Assembly: GCA_002410715.1 (NCBI GenBank)
Contig: DHOG01000002.1
Location: 1 to 34,234 of the forward strand
Direction of reading: 5' to 3'
Length of the DNA: 34,234 nucleotides
DNA from: Ruminococcaceae bacterium UBA5396
Lineage (GTDB): Bacteria > Bacillota > Clostridia > Oscillospirales > Acutalibacteraceae
A model generated the notes under the pieces. The model was not told where the DNA came from. It saw only the letters and a program-made list of their open reading frames with translations, and ran no database searches. The translations under genes were made by a program, and so were the position numbers. This document shows positions 6,692 to 13,474 of the stretch, piece by piece (within the stretch, counting starts at the first letter, position 1; the number at the start of each line of letters is the position of its first letter).

Positions 6692-7023
6692 GTGGGCAAG
6701 ATTTAATGGTTGAGCTGTCCGGGAAAATCGGATTGCTGGATAGCGCATTAAAGCAGTTTGGAAAACGTGGACGGGATAACGCCGGAGCTGAAGAAAAATA
6801 TCGTATTGCACTCGCACAGAAGATTTTGATTGAGCGTGATAAGGGAACACCCGCAACCGTAATATCTGATATATGCCGTGGGGATAAGAACATTGCCCGG
6901 TTGAAGTTCGAACGGGATTGTGCAGAAGTCACCTACAAGGCCGCGCAGGAAGCTATAAATATTTACAAGCTTCAGATAAGGGTATTGCAGGACACCATAG
7001 AAAGGGAATTCCGTAGTGGCTAA
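6688..7023 (+). CDS. Hypothetical coiled protein of the recombination module
   Basis: The 111-residue protein is mostly helical and charged, with a middle segment RDKGTPATVISDICRGDKNI. Similar proteins often follow recombinase genes in Firmicutes phages, but I cannot name the family. The ATG overlaps the stop of the annealing-protein gene (ATGA), and the next gene's GTG lies inside its 3' end, so it is translated within a tightly packed operon. Confidence 0.7.
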   Translation: MSGQDLMVELSGKIGLLDSALKQFGKRGRDNAGAEEKYRIALAQKILIERDKGTPATVISDICRGDKNIARLKFERDCAEVTYKAAQEAINIYKLQIRVLQDTIEREFRSG

Positions 7024-7306
7024 ATCAATCATTCAAGACTACGAGGAAGAACCCTGGTGCTATGTATGCGGTTCTACTGATTGGCTGCATTCGCATCACT
7101 GCATAGAAGGTTCTGGACGGCGTGTAATGAGCGAGAAGTACGGGTTAAAGCTTCTGCTTTGCATGGAGCACCATACAGGCAAATATGGCGTGCACAATGG
7201 TAACCATGAGCTTGCGCGGGAGTTACAAGAATTGGCACAACGGAAGTTTGAGGAAACACATACAAGAGAAGAATTCAGAAAAGAGTTTGGACTTAGCTTT
7301 TTGTAG
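7016..7306 (+). CDS. HNH-like zinc nuclease (Rap/NinG-like candidate)
   Basis: The 96-residue protein holds CYVCGSTDWLHSHHCIEGSG (C15/C18 and HH) and LLCMEHHTGKYGVHNG, a compact HNH/treble-clef arrangement. Small HNH proteins in this position may act on recombination intermediates. The start is a GTG at 7016 with AAAGGGA upstream. It lies between the recombination protein and SSB. Catalytic activity is not proven; a structural zinc protein is the alternative. Confidence 0.65.
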   Translation: MAKSIIQDYEEEPWCYVCGSTDWLHSHHCIEGSGRRVMSEKYGLKLLLCMEHHTGKYGVHNGNHELARELQELAQRKFEETHTREEFRKEFGLSFL

Positions 7307-7315
7307 GAGGGGAAC

Positions 7316-7696
7316 ATGAAACTATATGAACTAACAGCGGACGAAGCGCGGGTATATAACATGATCCCCGCTGGGCATGAAAACGCGATTAAACGTGCCG
7401 ACCTCAAAAGCAAAACAGGGGAGAGCGACCGCGACATGCGGGAAGTATTGGAATGCCTGAATGAAAAGCGGTATACGGTATGCAACTTCATGGACGAGAA
7501 GGGGTACTTCATTCCCGAGACGGAAGACGAATACCTTGCGTACGAGAGGATCATCAACTCGTACAAGTGCAAGTATCAGAGGAAAGAGCACCACATTAAG
7601 AAGGCCAGGCAGGAGAAATTTGGACTTAGCAGGGTAGATGTTGGCAGGGACGGCAAAAGGCGCTCAAAACGCTTTGCAACGAACGAGGGGGCATAA
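7316..7696 (+). CDS. Winged-helix-like hypothetical protein
   Basis: The 126-residue protein's first 75 residues (ELTADEARVYNMIPAGHENA..., LKSKTGESDRDMREVLECLN) look like a winged helix, followed by a basic C-terminal tail (RRSKRF). AGGAGGGG lies just upstream of the ATG. It sits directly before ssb and is common in Firmicutes phage replication modules, where it may bind DNA. I do not know the specific role. Confidence 0.65.
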   Translation: MKLYELTADEARVYNMIPAGHENAIKRADLKSKTGESDRDMREVLECLNEKRYTVCNFMDEKGYFIPETEDEYLAYERIINSYKCKYQRKEHHIKKARQEKFGLSRVDVGRDGKRRSKRFATNEGA

Positions 7697-7699
7697 GGA

Positions 7700-8119
7700 A
7701 TGAATAAGGTAATGTTAGTCGGGAATATTTGCAAGAATCCGGAGCAACGGACAACACAAAGCGGGATACCTGTAACCAGTTTTACGGTGGCGGTGAACAG
7801 GCGGTTCAAGAACGCAGACGGAACACAGCAAACTGACTACATAAATTGTGTAGCCTGGAGATCAACAGCCGAGTTTATCGGGAAGTATTTCAGCAAGGGC
7901 ATGAAGATCGGCATTGTGGGTTCAATCCAGAGCCGCAGCTACGACGACAAGGACGGCAACCGCAGGTATGTCACGGAAGTGGTAGTGGACGAAGCAGAGT
8001 TTGTGACAAGCAAAGGTGACAAACAGAAGAGGGAAAGCTACGACCAGCCACAGCCTGATTATGACTATGCAGAGGATTTGGAACCATTGGGTGATGATAC
8101 AGAGGGACTTCCATTTTAG
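7700..8119 (+). CDS. ssb: Single-stranded DNA-binding protein
   Basis: The 139-residue protein is a typical bacterial-type SSB: the OB fold spans residues 1-105 (MNKVMLVGNICKNPEQRTT, VAVNR, INCVAWRSTAEF, VGSIQSRSY) and the protein ends in an acidic tail with the interaction tip DDTEGLPF. It coats single-stranded DNA during phage replication and recombination and would recruit partner proteins through the tip. It follows the winged-helix gene by 3 bases. Confidence 0.95.
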   Translation: MNKVMLVGNICKNPEQRTTQSGIPVTSFTVAVNRRFKNADGTQQTDYINCVAWRSTAEFIGKYFSKGMKIGIVGSIQSRSYDDKDGNRRYVTEVVVDEAEFVTSKGDKQKRESYDQPQPDYDYAEDLEPLGDDTEGLPF

Positions 8120-8130
8120 GGGTGTGAAAT

Positions 8131-8808
8131 ATGGCAGATAGTTTTGTGTTTTACGAAAGCTTTTATGAAGCGATAGAAGAAATTGAAGACGAAGCGGTGC
8201 AACTGGCAATATACAAAGCTATCTCCCGTTATGCCTTGTGTGGAGAAGAGCCGCAACTTAAAGGAACGCCCAGCGCGATATTTAAGCTTGTACGTCCACA
8301 GCTTGACGCTAACCGGAAACGCAGGGAGAACGGAAAAAATGGCGGTAGGCCAAACCAAGAAGAAACCAAACCGAAACCTAACAATAACCAAGACATAACC
8401 AATGGGGAACCTAATAATAACCAAGACATAACCAATGGGGAACCTAATGTAAATGTTAATGGTAATGCTAATGTAAATGGAAATGAAGAGGGTGATAAAC
8501 GCGCGAAGCGCTTTGCTCCACCCACACCGGATGTAATTTCACAGTATGCGAAAGAAAAAGGTATTAGCATTGACGCCGACAGGTTCTGTGACTTTTACGA
8601 AAGCAAAGGCTGGATGGTGGGCAAAACAAAGATGAAGGACTGGAAAGCGGCAGCCAGAGGTTGGGCAAGTCGCGATAAGACGATGCATAAAGACACCCGT
8701 AAATCATTTACTCAACACGAATACACTGACAAAGACCGGGCGAGGCAGAAAGCAGCAGCCATTGCCGAGATAGAAGCTATGGACTTGGGGGAATTCGACA
8801 GTGGTTAG
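8131..8808 (+). CDS. DUF6291-type phage replication protein
   Basis: The 225-residue protein starts with a domain (1-75: SFVFYESFYEAIEEI, AIYKAISRYALCG, FKLVRPQLDANRKRRENGKN) found in phage replisome-organiser-like proteins. Residues about 75-120 are a low-complexity linker made of repeated NNNQDITNGEP and NVNGNANVNGN units, and the C-terminal part (130-190) has the YAKEKGI...WKAAARGW segment seen in primosomal/DnaD-like phage proteins. The linker DNA contains direct repeats that could serve as the phage origin, as in lambda O. Confidence 0.75.
   Translation: MADSFVFYESFYEAIEEIEDEAVQLAIYKAISRYALCGEEPQLKGTPSAIFKLVRPQLDANRKRRENGKNGGRPNQEETKPKPNNNQDITNGEPNNNQDITNGEPNVNVNGNANVNGNEEGDKRAKRFAPPTPDVISQYAKEKGISIDADRFCDFYESKGWMVGKTKMKDWKAAARGWASRDKTMHKDTRKSFTQHEYTDKDRARQKAAAIAEIEAMDLGEFDSG
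8377..8442 (+). repeat. Two 33-bp direct repeats inside the replication gene (possible origin iterons)
   Basis: A 33-base unit beginning CCTAACAATAACCAAG occurs at 8377-8409 and again at 8410-8442 with one difference, and a partial third unit (CCTAATG) follows, leading into an A/T-rich AATG-repeat stretch to about 8485. Because the unit length is a multiple of three the reading frame is kept. Iterons within the initiator gene next to an A/T-rich segment resemble lambdoid origins. Confidence 0.6.
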
Positions 8809-9175
8809 CAGCGAAGCGGAAGAACAGGCCGCCGTGATTGAATGGGCGGGATGGATGGCGGGCCGGTACCCGTGCCTTAAGTGGATTTACCATTGCCCAA
8901 ACGGGGGGCACAGGCATAAGGGCGAAGCCGCCAGACTGAAGGCCCAGGGCGTGAAGGCGGGCGTGAGCGATTTGTTTTTGCCGTATCCGTGTGGCGGGTA
9001 CGCAGGTCTCTACGTCGAGATGAAGCACGGCAGGAACGGCACGACGGCTGCGCAGGAGGAATTTCTTGCCTATGCCGCAAGCGTGGGGTACAAGACGGCG
9101 GTATGCTATTCGGCGGATGAAGCGATGGCGGTGATAACGGGATATTTGGAGGGTGAAGCATGGACAAGGGATTGA
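8801..9175 (+). CDS. VRR-NUC domain nuclease
   Basis: The 124-residue protein is a stand-alone VRR-NUC (PD-(D/E)xK) nuclease: PNGGHRHKGEAARLKAQGVK (33-52), then GVSDLFLPYP with D57, and LYVEMK with E73/K75. Such phage enzymes are thought to process branched or flapped DNA. The start is a GTG at 8801 overlapping the previous stop, preceded by a GGGGGAA ribosome site. It overlaps the next gene by 16 bases. Confidence 0.88.
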   Translation: MVSSEAEEQAAVIEWAGWMAGRYPCLKWIYHCPNGGHRHKGEAARLKAQGVKAGVSDLFLPYPCGGYAGLYVEMKHGRNGTTAAQEEFLAYAASVGYKTAVCYSADEAMAVITGYLEGEAWTRD

Positions 9176-9495
9176 TCATAAGCGACTATCGACTGGCAAA
9201 GAACCCAAACAAGCAGATACGGATAATGGCACAGATCAACGGCTGCCGGATGGATGACATCGTGAAGATACTGAAAGATGCCGGAGTGTACGAGCCAGGC
9301 CGAGGGCGCAAGGTGGCAAACCAGCACATGCGGGGCAACGTGGACTATGAGCAGATGCGGGAGTTATACAACGATGGCTTATCCGATATCAAGATCGGCG
9401 CAGCTATGGGAACCTCTCCAAGCACAGTGCGGGTGTGGCGGCTCAAGAATGGGCTGGAATCGCATTACGTGAAGGGGAGAAGGATAACTCCGTAA
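9160..9495 (+). CDS. HTH DNA-binding protein
   Basis: The 111-residue protein appears to contain two helix-turn-helix segments: residues 20-45 (IMAQINGCRMDDIVKILKDA) and 62-95 (YEQMRELYNDGLSDIKIGAA, then MGTSPSTVRVWRLKNGL). It resembles small phage regulators that follow VRR-NUC genes. Its last codons (RRITP, stop) lie inside a 34-bp sequence repeated 1.37 kb downstream. Confidence 0.7.
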   Translation: MDKGLIISDYRLAKNPNKQIRIMAQINGCRMDDIVKILKDAGVYEPGRGRKVANQHMRGNVDYEQMRELYNDGLSDIKIGAAMGTSPSTVRVWRLKNGLESHYVKGRRITP

Positions 9496-9512
9496 AATAT
9501 GGCTAAAAAAGG
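9479..9512 (+). repeat. Direct repeat, copy 1 (left flank of 3D/PAPS cassette)
   Basis: The 34 bases match 10846-10879 at 32 positions. The repeat starts with GAAGGATAACTCCGTAAAAT and includes a small hairpin (CCGTA-AAA-TATGG here, with a G-U pair; CCGTA-AAA-TACGG in the other copy). This copy covers the end of the HTH gene and the leader of the 3D gene. Confidence 0.75.
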
Positions 9513-9521
9513 AACATTTGA

Positions 9522-9953
9522 ATGATGAAAGGAAAACATATTGCCCTGGTGGTGGCGCTGATAATCTTGCTACCCACGGCAGTTAAGGCACAGCCATTGC
9601 AGCTTCAAACAGTCGAGACTGACGGCACGGTGTACGAGGTTGTGGAGGAACTGGAACCGTTCACAGTTACGACGTACTGTCCCTGCCAGAAATGCAATGG
9701 CGAGTGGACAGGGTACCCGGCAAAGAACGGGGAGCCGCTGCGGGCGGGGTATACGGTGGCGGTTGATCCCAATGTGATACCGCTTAACACGTGGCTATAT
9801 CTTGAGGGAATCGGCATTCGGAAGGCCTGCGACACAGGGGGCAAAGTTAAAGGCCAAAAAATAGACCTGCTGATCGGTGATTGCGGCGGCATGAATACGT
9901 ATGAAAATGTGCGAGTTTGGGTAGTGGAGGGGGACGGGAATGGCGCTGATTGA
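9522..9953 (+). CDS. Secreted 3D-domain (double-psi barrel) protein
   Basis: The 143-residue protein has a signal peptide (residues 1-23, KGKHIALVVALIILLPTAVK, cleavage after VKA) and a 3D domain with the three conserved aspartates in AVDPNVIP (D82), ACDTGGKVKG (D104) and IDLLIG (D115), plus a CPCQKC cysteine cluster. 3D domains resemble the catalytic barrel of MltA-type lytic transglycosylases and occur in cell-wall-acting proteins. It lies unusually in the early region instead of a lysis cassette. It overlaps the PAPS-like gene by 14 bases. It may remodel the wall or alter the lysogen surface. Confidence 0.85.
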   Translation: MMKGKHIALVVALIILLPTAVKAQPLQLQTVETDGTVYEVVEELEPFTVTTYCPCQKCNGEWTGYPAKNGEPLRAGYTVAVDPNVIPLNTWLYLEGIGIRKACDTGGKVKGQKIDLLIGDCGGMNTYENVRVWVVEGDGNGAD

Positions 9954-10824
9954 ATATACACTCTTTGGAAAACTAAACAAGGTCAATCAAGCCATCGACA
10001 GGCTGCAAGGGCTGGAGCAAGAGGGGGATCCATACTGGCTGGCATTCAGCGGTGGGAAAGACAGTGTGGTTATAAAAAGGCTTGCAGAGATGGCGGGGGT
10101 ACGGTTTGAGGCGCACTATTCAGTGACGGGCGTTGACCCGCCAGAGCTTGTCAGATTCATAAAGTCTATGTCTGATGTGTATTTTGATATTCCGCATGAT
10201 AGCGACGGAAAACCGATCACAATGTGGAACCTGATAGAGAAAAAGCTTCTTCCGCCGACACGGGTGATGAGATATTGCTGCGACAAATTAAAAGAAAGCA
10301 GCGGGATTGGGAGATTGACGATCACGGGTGTTAGATGGGCTGAAAGTACCAACAGGCAAAATAACAAAGCGTTGATAAATATTCAAAATTCAAATAAAGC
10401 AAAAAGAATCATGCTGCACAACGATAACACAGAATCACGCCGGATGGTTGAAAGATGTTATCAAGCAAGTAAAACATTGATTAACCCAATCATTGACTGG
10501 ACTGATGATGAAGTATGGGAATTTATAAGAACCGAAAAAATACCATACTGCCAGCTTTACGACGATGGGAAGACACGGTTGGGATGTATTGGGTGTCCGA
10601 TGAGCGGTCACGCACGAGAAAAGGACTTTATTAAATATCCAAAATATTTAATAGCCTATCATAGCGCCTTTAAACGGATGATACAGGAGAGGGAGCGAAA
10701 AGGGAAAAAAACCTTTTGGAAGAATAGCGAGCAAGTTATGGACTGGTGGCTAGACGATAGAGTGGACAAAATTGCAGACGGTCAAATCGCAATGGAACTT
10801 GAGGAGCTGGAAAACGAGTATTGA
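9940..10824 (+). CDS. PAPS reductase/DndC-like adenine-nucleotide alpha hydrolase
   Basis: The 294-residue protein has the PP-loop SGGKDS at residues 37-42 and cysteines C113/C114, C204 and CIGC (216-219) that could hold an iron-sulfur cluster, as in the phosphoadenosine-phosphosulfate reductase and DndC family. The phage version has not been tied to a known reaction; sulfur transfer to DNA or RNA, or adenylation chemistry, are candidates. It overlaps the 3D gene and the two together are bracketed by 34-bp direct repeats, suggesting they entered as one unit. No dnd partner genes are nearby. Confidence 0.85.
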   Translation: MALIEYTLFGKLNKVNQAIDRLQGLEQEGDPYWLAFSGGKDSVVIKRLAEMAGVRFEAHYSVTGVDPPELVRFIKSMSDVYFDIPHDSDGKPITMWNLIEKKLLPPTRVMRYCCDKLKESSGIGRLTITGVRWAESTNRQNNKALINIQNSNKAKRIMLHNDNTESRRMVERCYQASKTLINPIIDWTDDEVWEFIRTEKIPYCQLYDDGKTRLGCIGCPMSGHAREKDFIKYPKYLIAYHSAFKRMIQERERKGKKTFWKNSEQVMDWWLDDRVDKIADGQIAMELEELENEY

Positions 10825-10845
10825 TGGAACATGACGGGGGCGGGG

Positions 10846-10879
10846 GAAGGATAACTCCGTAAAATACGGCTAAAAAGGG
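10846..10879 (+). repeat. Direct repeat, copy 2 (right flank of 3D/PAPS cassette)
   Basis: This copy matches 9479-9512 at 32 of 34 bases, and in the matching frame it would still encode RITP-stop, the end of the HTH protein encoded at 9160-9495. It is therefore probably a duplicated piece of that gene's 3' end. It also supplies the leader for the gene at 10889. Confidence 0.75.
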
Positions 10880-10888
10880 AGGCCAGCA

Positions 10889-11209
10889 ATGAGTGAGATG
10901 ACAACCAAATTAAAAAACATTGAGAGGTTTGAAGATTTAGAGTTAGGCAGTATTAGGATACTCAATTCAGCGATTGCGTATTTGACGCAGTTAGAATCCG
11001 AAAACGCTGCCCTCAAGTCAAGGCTGGAAGAAGTGGAGAGGGAGAGGGATGCGGCACTGAAAGACATACATAAATCTTGTGGAACTTGTATACACGGAGC
11101 TGCACGGATATATGGTGATGAACAACCAGCAGAGTGTATAACCATTCACGGATGTGGTAACAAAAACTGGCAATGGCGCGGCGCACAGGTTGATGGAGGT
11201 GGAGAGTGA
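10889..11209 (+). CDS. Coiled-coil hypothetical protein with cysteine cluster
   Basis: The 106-residue protein has a heptad-like coiled coil (about residues 28-60, ENAALKSRLEEVERERDAAL) followed by a cysteine-containing segment (CGTCIHGAARIYGDEQPAEC) that may bind metal. GGGAGG lies 7 bases before the ATG. Proteins of this build (Ead/Ea22-like) are common accessory genes in phages with no known activity. Its stop overlaps the next ATG (TGATG). Confidence 0.65.
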   Translation: MSEMTTKLKNIERFEDLELGSIRILNSAIAYLTQLESENAALKSRLEEVERERDAALKDIHKSCGTCIHGAARIYGDEQPAECITIHGCGNKNWQWRGAQVDGGGE

Positions 11210-11709
11210 TGAATAGAGAAATACTATTTCGCGGAAAGCGGATTAATAACGGTGAGTGGGCGCAGGGAAATTATTGCCTGTGGGACAGCAAACCCGCTAT
11301 ACAAGATTATGAGACAACGAACGGCGAGGTGTTCAATATAGACCCCGCCACAGTAGGACAGTACACAGGACTCAAAGACAAAAACGGCGTGAAGATATTT
11401 GAGGGGGATGTGCTGCTGGTAAATGTATACCGTCATGGCAGCGGTAGTAATTGGTACGCCAATAAAAATAAACATCATGGTTGCGACTATTATTGCGAAA
11501 TGGCGATTGAATTCGGAAAAATTAACGCCACCTTAGGATTAGCGCTGCGCCCTACAAAGAAAACATGGGAGCAAATAAAAGAAATCGAATCCCCAAAAGG
11601 GAGCGAGAAATGCAGTCAAAGCGCAGACCTTCCATATTATCCGTTGGGGCATGAACTTGAGGTCATCGGCAACATCCACGATACCACCACTGAGCCGGGG
11701 GAAGGGTGA
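11209..11709 (+). CDS. YopX family protein
   Basis: The 166-residue protein shows the YopX pattern: REILFRGKRINNGEWAQGNY at the start, DPATVGQYTGLKDKNGVKIF in the middle, EGDVLLV after it, and the closing ELEVIGNIHD. YopX proteins are widespread in Firmicutes phages and have no established function. The ATG at 11209 is chosen over a GTG at 11206 because GGAGG is 9 bases before it. The stop overlaps the GTG of a small frame at 11706. Confidence 0.88.
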   Translation: MNREILFRGKRINNGEWAQGNYCLWDSKPAIQDYETTNGEVFNIDPATVGQYTGLKDKNGVKIFEGDVLLVNVYRHGSGSNWYANKNKHHGCDYYCEMAIEFGKINATLGLALRPTKKTWEQIKEIESPKGSEKCSQSADLPYYPLGHELEVIGNIHDTTTEPGEG

Positions 11710-11816
11710 GGGGATATAAATACACATTGCAATTTATGAAAAACGGAACTTGCGACTACGGGTTTGAGTGGGGAACAAACAATCCGTTCAAAGCATTCTG
11801 GATTTGGAGGAACTAG
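11706..11816 (+). CDS. 36-residue hypothetical protein
   Basis: A GTG overlapping the YopX stop (GTGA) opens a 36-residue frame: MRGYKYTLQFMKNGTCDYGF, then EWGTNNPFKAFWIWRN. A GGGGGAAG ribosome site lies just upstream. An internal ATG at 11736 is an alternative start. The aromatic, ordered composition suggests a real small phage protein, but it may also be a shortened copy of a longer one, because the following 270 bases look degraded. Confidence 0.45.
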   Translation: MRGYKYTLQFMKNGTCDYGFEWGTNNPFKAFWIWRN

Positions 11817-11820
11817 CAGA

Positions 11821-11904
11821 GTGAAGTTAGGCAGCTTGTTTGACGGGAGCGGGCAGGGGCGAAAGTGTGAAAGGAGTGGGGAGGGTGAAGAAGCTGACAG
11901 ATAA
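11821..11904 (+). pseudogene. 5' stub of a C5-cytosine DNA methyltransferase gene
   Basis: With a GTG start and a GGAGG 10 bases upstream, the frame begins VKLGSLFDGSG and then changes abruptly to an unrelated tail, ending after 27 codons. The first 11 residues equal the N-terminus of phage cytosine-5 methyltransferases (MKLGSLFDGSGG..., motif I FDGxG). The body of the enzyme is missing and no other methyltransferase occurs in the window. I read it as the remnant of a deleted methyltransferase gene. Confidence 0.55.
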
Positions 11905-11992
11905 GCAGTTGTCAATAATTGCTATAGTATCGGGGTTGATAGGTTCGAGTTCTGGAATAATTGCATTGCTAATGCGAGCAGGTCTGATATAG
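11885..11992 (+). CDS. 35-residue membrane protein
   Basis: A GTG start after GGGGAGG opens a 35-residue frame with a short basic N-terminus (KKLTDKQ) and one hydrophobic span (LSIIAIVSGLIGSSSGIIAL). It overlaps the end of the methyltransferase stub in another frame. Single-span peptides like this occur in phages as accessory or toxin-like genes; nothing more can be said. Confidence 0.45.
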   Translation: MKKLTDKQLSIIAIVSGLIGSSSGIIALLMRAGLI

Positions 11993-12031
11993 CGCCGACT
12001 TAGACGGTGACCAAATGGAAGGAGAAAAACG

Positions 12032-12088
12032 ATGTCAGATAAGCAAATAGAACTGCGGGAATGGCGCGGGGACGGAGAAGGGGAATGA
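12032..12088 (+). CDS. 18-residue peptide or gene remnant
   Basis: A good ribosome site (GGAAGGAG) and ATG open an 18-codon frame, MSDKQIELREWRGDGEGE, whose stop overlaps the next ATG by 4 bases. It is either a leader peptide that couples translation of the following gene or the start of a shortened gene. The second option fits the other remnants between 11710 and 12085. Confidence 0.35.
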   Translation: MSDKQIELREWRGDGEGE

Positions 12089-12279
12089 GATACGCACTTG
12101 AAGTTGAAATGCCAAAGGCCGTGAAAGGGCTATCCTCAATGCTGTTTACAGTTCGCCGATGGATAGAAGTGGCCTTGTCTGATGATAAAGCGGCGCTTGA
12201 AGAATATGCGGCAGAATATCCGCCAACGACAAAAACGAGAGTTGTTGAGCGTTATGTGGAAAGCGAGGAAGGGAAATGA
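12085..12279 (+). CDS. Hypothetical 64-residue protein
   Basis: The protein starts MRYALEVEMPKAVKGLSSML and is helical, charged and without a recognised domain. The ATG at 12085 follows GGAGAAGGGGA, and the stop overlaps the next ATG by 4 bases. An upstream in-frame ATG at 12061 lies inside the preceding small frame and lacks a ribosome site. Not recognised. Confidence 0.55.
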   Translation: MRYALEVEMPKAVKGLSSMLFTVRRWIEVALSDDKAALEEYAAEYPPTTKTRVVERYVESEEGK

Positions 12280-12557
12280 AGTACAGAAAAAAACCGGTAG
12301 TGATTGAGGCGGTGCAGTGGACAGGCAATAACCGCGCCGAAATCGAGGAGTGGAGCAATAAGGCGGTGATATGTTCACCTGTATTAGAACCTACGGAGGA
12401 CAATCCAACGGGTGCGTATCTCCAAATCCAAACACTGGAAGGGACTATGATAGGCACTGTAGGTGATTACGTCATCAAGGGGGTCCACGGCGAATTCTAC
12501 CCGTGCAAACCTGACATATTTACAGAGACTTATGAACCTGTGGGAAGCGAGGCGTGA
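12276..12557 (+). CDS. Conserved phage protein (MKYRKKPVVIEA type)
   Basis: The 93-residue protein begins MKYRKKPVVIEAVQWTGNN and ends with the conserved block VGDYVIKGVHGEFYPCKPDI. This pair of motifs marks a small, very common phage protein family with no assigned function. It is coupled to the upstream gene by ATGA and is the last rightward gene before a minus-strand gene that ends 5 bases away. Confidence 0.8.
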   Translation: MKYRKKPVVIEAVQWTGNNRAEIEEWSNKAVICSPVLEPTEDNPTGAYLQIQTLEGTMIGTVGDYVIKGVHGEFYPCKPDIFTETYEPVGSEA

Positions 12558-12562
12558 GGGGA

Positions 12563-12787
12563 TTACGGCCTTAACACAAACCACCTGCCAGCATCGTCCA
12601 GGTAAAGGAAATGTCTGGTTGCGCCAGTGGTTAGCTCAAACCTGCGCACGCGTTCACCGTCAACCATAGCGGTGCCGCCGTAAAAGGAACGGTCAACGGA
12701 ATGAACGCTGCCGCCGGGTGAGGTATAGGACGTAATTACGATGTTGCCGTATAGTAATTCTGATTCGACATGTATGCGGGTTTTCAT
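12563..12787 (-). CDS. Small minus-strand protein with probable leaderless mRNA
   Basis: The 74-residue protein (MKTRIHVESELLYGNIVITS...) is beta-rich, without signal or membrane segments, and not recognised. There is no ribosome site before the ATG. Instead TATACT lies 7 bases upstream with TTGTTT 16 bases before it, so transcription would start at or next to the ATG. It faces against the early transcript, like the other lysogen-type genes here. It could be spurious; the promoter and protein-like composition are the support. Confidence 0.45.
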   Translation of the reverse strand: MKTRIHVESELLYGNIVITSYTSPGGSVHSVDRSFYGGTAMVDGERVRRFELTTGATRHFLYLDDAGRWFVLRP

Positions 12788-12793
12788 GGGAAT

Positions 12794-12821
12794 AGTATAA
12801 CACAGAAGCGCAAGTAAACAA
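12794..12821 (-). promoter_or_regulatory. Promoter of the minus-strand gene at 12563-12787
   Basis: On the minus strand TTGTTT (complement of 12816-12821) and TATACT (complement of 12794-12799) are separated by 16 bases. The predicted start point coincides with the A of the ATG at 12787, so the mRNA would lack a leader. Confidence 0.45.
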
Positions 12822-12889
12822 AAAGAGCCGCTCTCGCAGCCCTATATGATGTGTTCTGGATAAATACATTATACCACAGGGGGCGTAAT

Positions 12890-13330
12890 ATGCAAGATAT
12901 AGAGCGGAAACTGTATCAGTATCAGGATTGCAAACGCAGGATAGCTGAAATCGAAAATAGAATGCAGGAAATCATGGCGAAGCATGACGCTGTAGCGGAG
13001 TGGGTATTGCGGTCGCCCAGGTTAAACGACGTTAAGGTTCAAAGTGGGCAGACATCGGATTCGGTGGTTGATGCTGTAATACGCATGGTGGACGTATACG
13101 GCGCTCAATGCGATATCCTGCGCGAAGAATGGCTAGATGCGGACTATATCATGAGGGATGTACGGCGGATTGTAGACGCGGCGGGGTTGACGGAAGCGGA
13201 GCGAAGATATACCGAACTGCGGTACTTCGAGGGGCGCACGCCAAAGCAGATTGCTAGGGATATGGATTATAGCGACAGCTGGCTTAGAGATATAAAAAAT
13301 AGCGCGTTGGAAAAAATACAGTCGGTATAA
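12890..13330 (+). CDS. Sigma-like late transcription regulator (ArpU/RinA type)
   Basis: The 146-residue protein has a coiled N-terminal part (residues 1-45) and a C-terminal sigma-70 region 4-like HTH (about 100-142: LTEAERRYTELRYFEGRTPK, then QIARDMDYSDSWLRDIKNSA). Proteins of the ArpU/RinA group in this position switch on packaging and structural genes in Gram-positive phages. I use the ATG at 12890 after GGGGGCG. It is the last gene before a terminator and the packaging module, which supports a late-activator role. Confidence 0.8.
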   Translation: MQDIERKLYQYQDCKRRIAEIENRMQEIMAKHDAVAEWVLRSPRLNDVKVQSGQTSDSVVDAVIRMVDVYGAQCDILREEWLDADYIMRDVRRIVDAAGLTEAERRYTELRYFEGRTPKQIARDMDYSDSWLRDIKNSALEKIQSV

Positions 13331-13388
13331 CGACGGAAAACGGCGTTTTTATATGATACGATGCTACCATAGGAAAATTATACAGACA

Positions 13389-13420
13389 AAGCCGTCTCTT
13401 TTGGGGCGGTTTTTCTATTT
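13389..13420 (+). terminator. Intrinsic terminator between early and late regions
   Basis: AAGCCGTCTC (13389-13398) pairs with GGGGCGGTTT (13403-13412), including some G-U pairs, around a TTTT loop and is followed by TTTCTATTT. It ends the early operon after the sigma-like regulator. Confidence 0.7.
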
Positions 13421-13474
13421 GGACATGAGGGTATACAAAAGCGCGCTAAGCAATAGGCAGGGGGAGTGTTAGTT

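Noticed and set aside
6160..6699. Minus-strand open frame (179 codons) opposite the annealing-protein gene
   Set aside because: Antisense shadow with Ser/Phe-rich composition; the plus-strand protein has a clear family signature and operon context.
12463..12669. Plus-strand frame overlapping the MKYRKK gene and the minus-strand gene
   Set aside because: Starts inside the conserved plus-strand gene in another frame and lacks a ribosome site or protein-like composition.
12824..12835. AGAGCCGCTCT palindrome as a terminator
   Set aside because: The loop would be one base, so no stable terminator hairpin can form in either direction.
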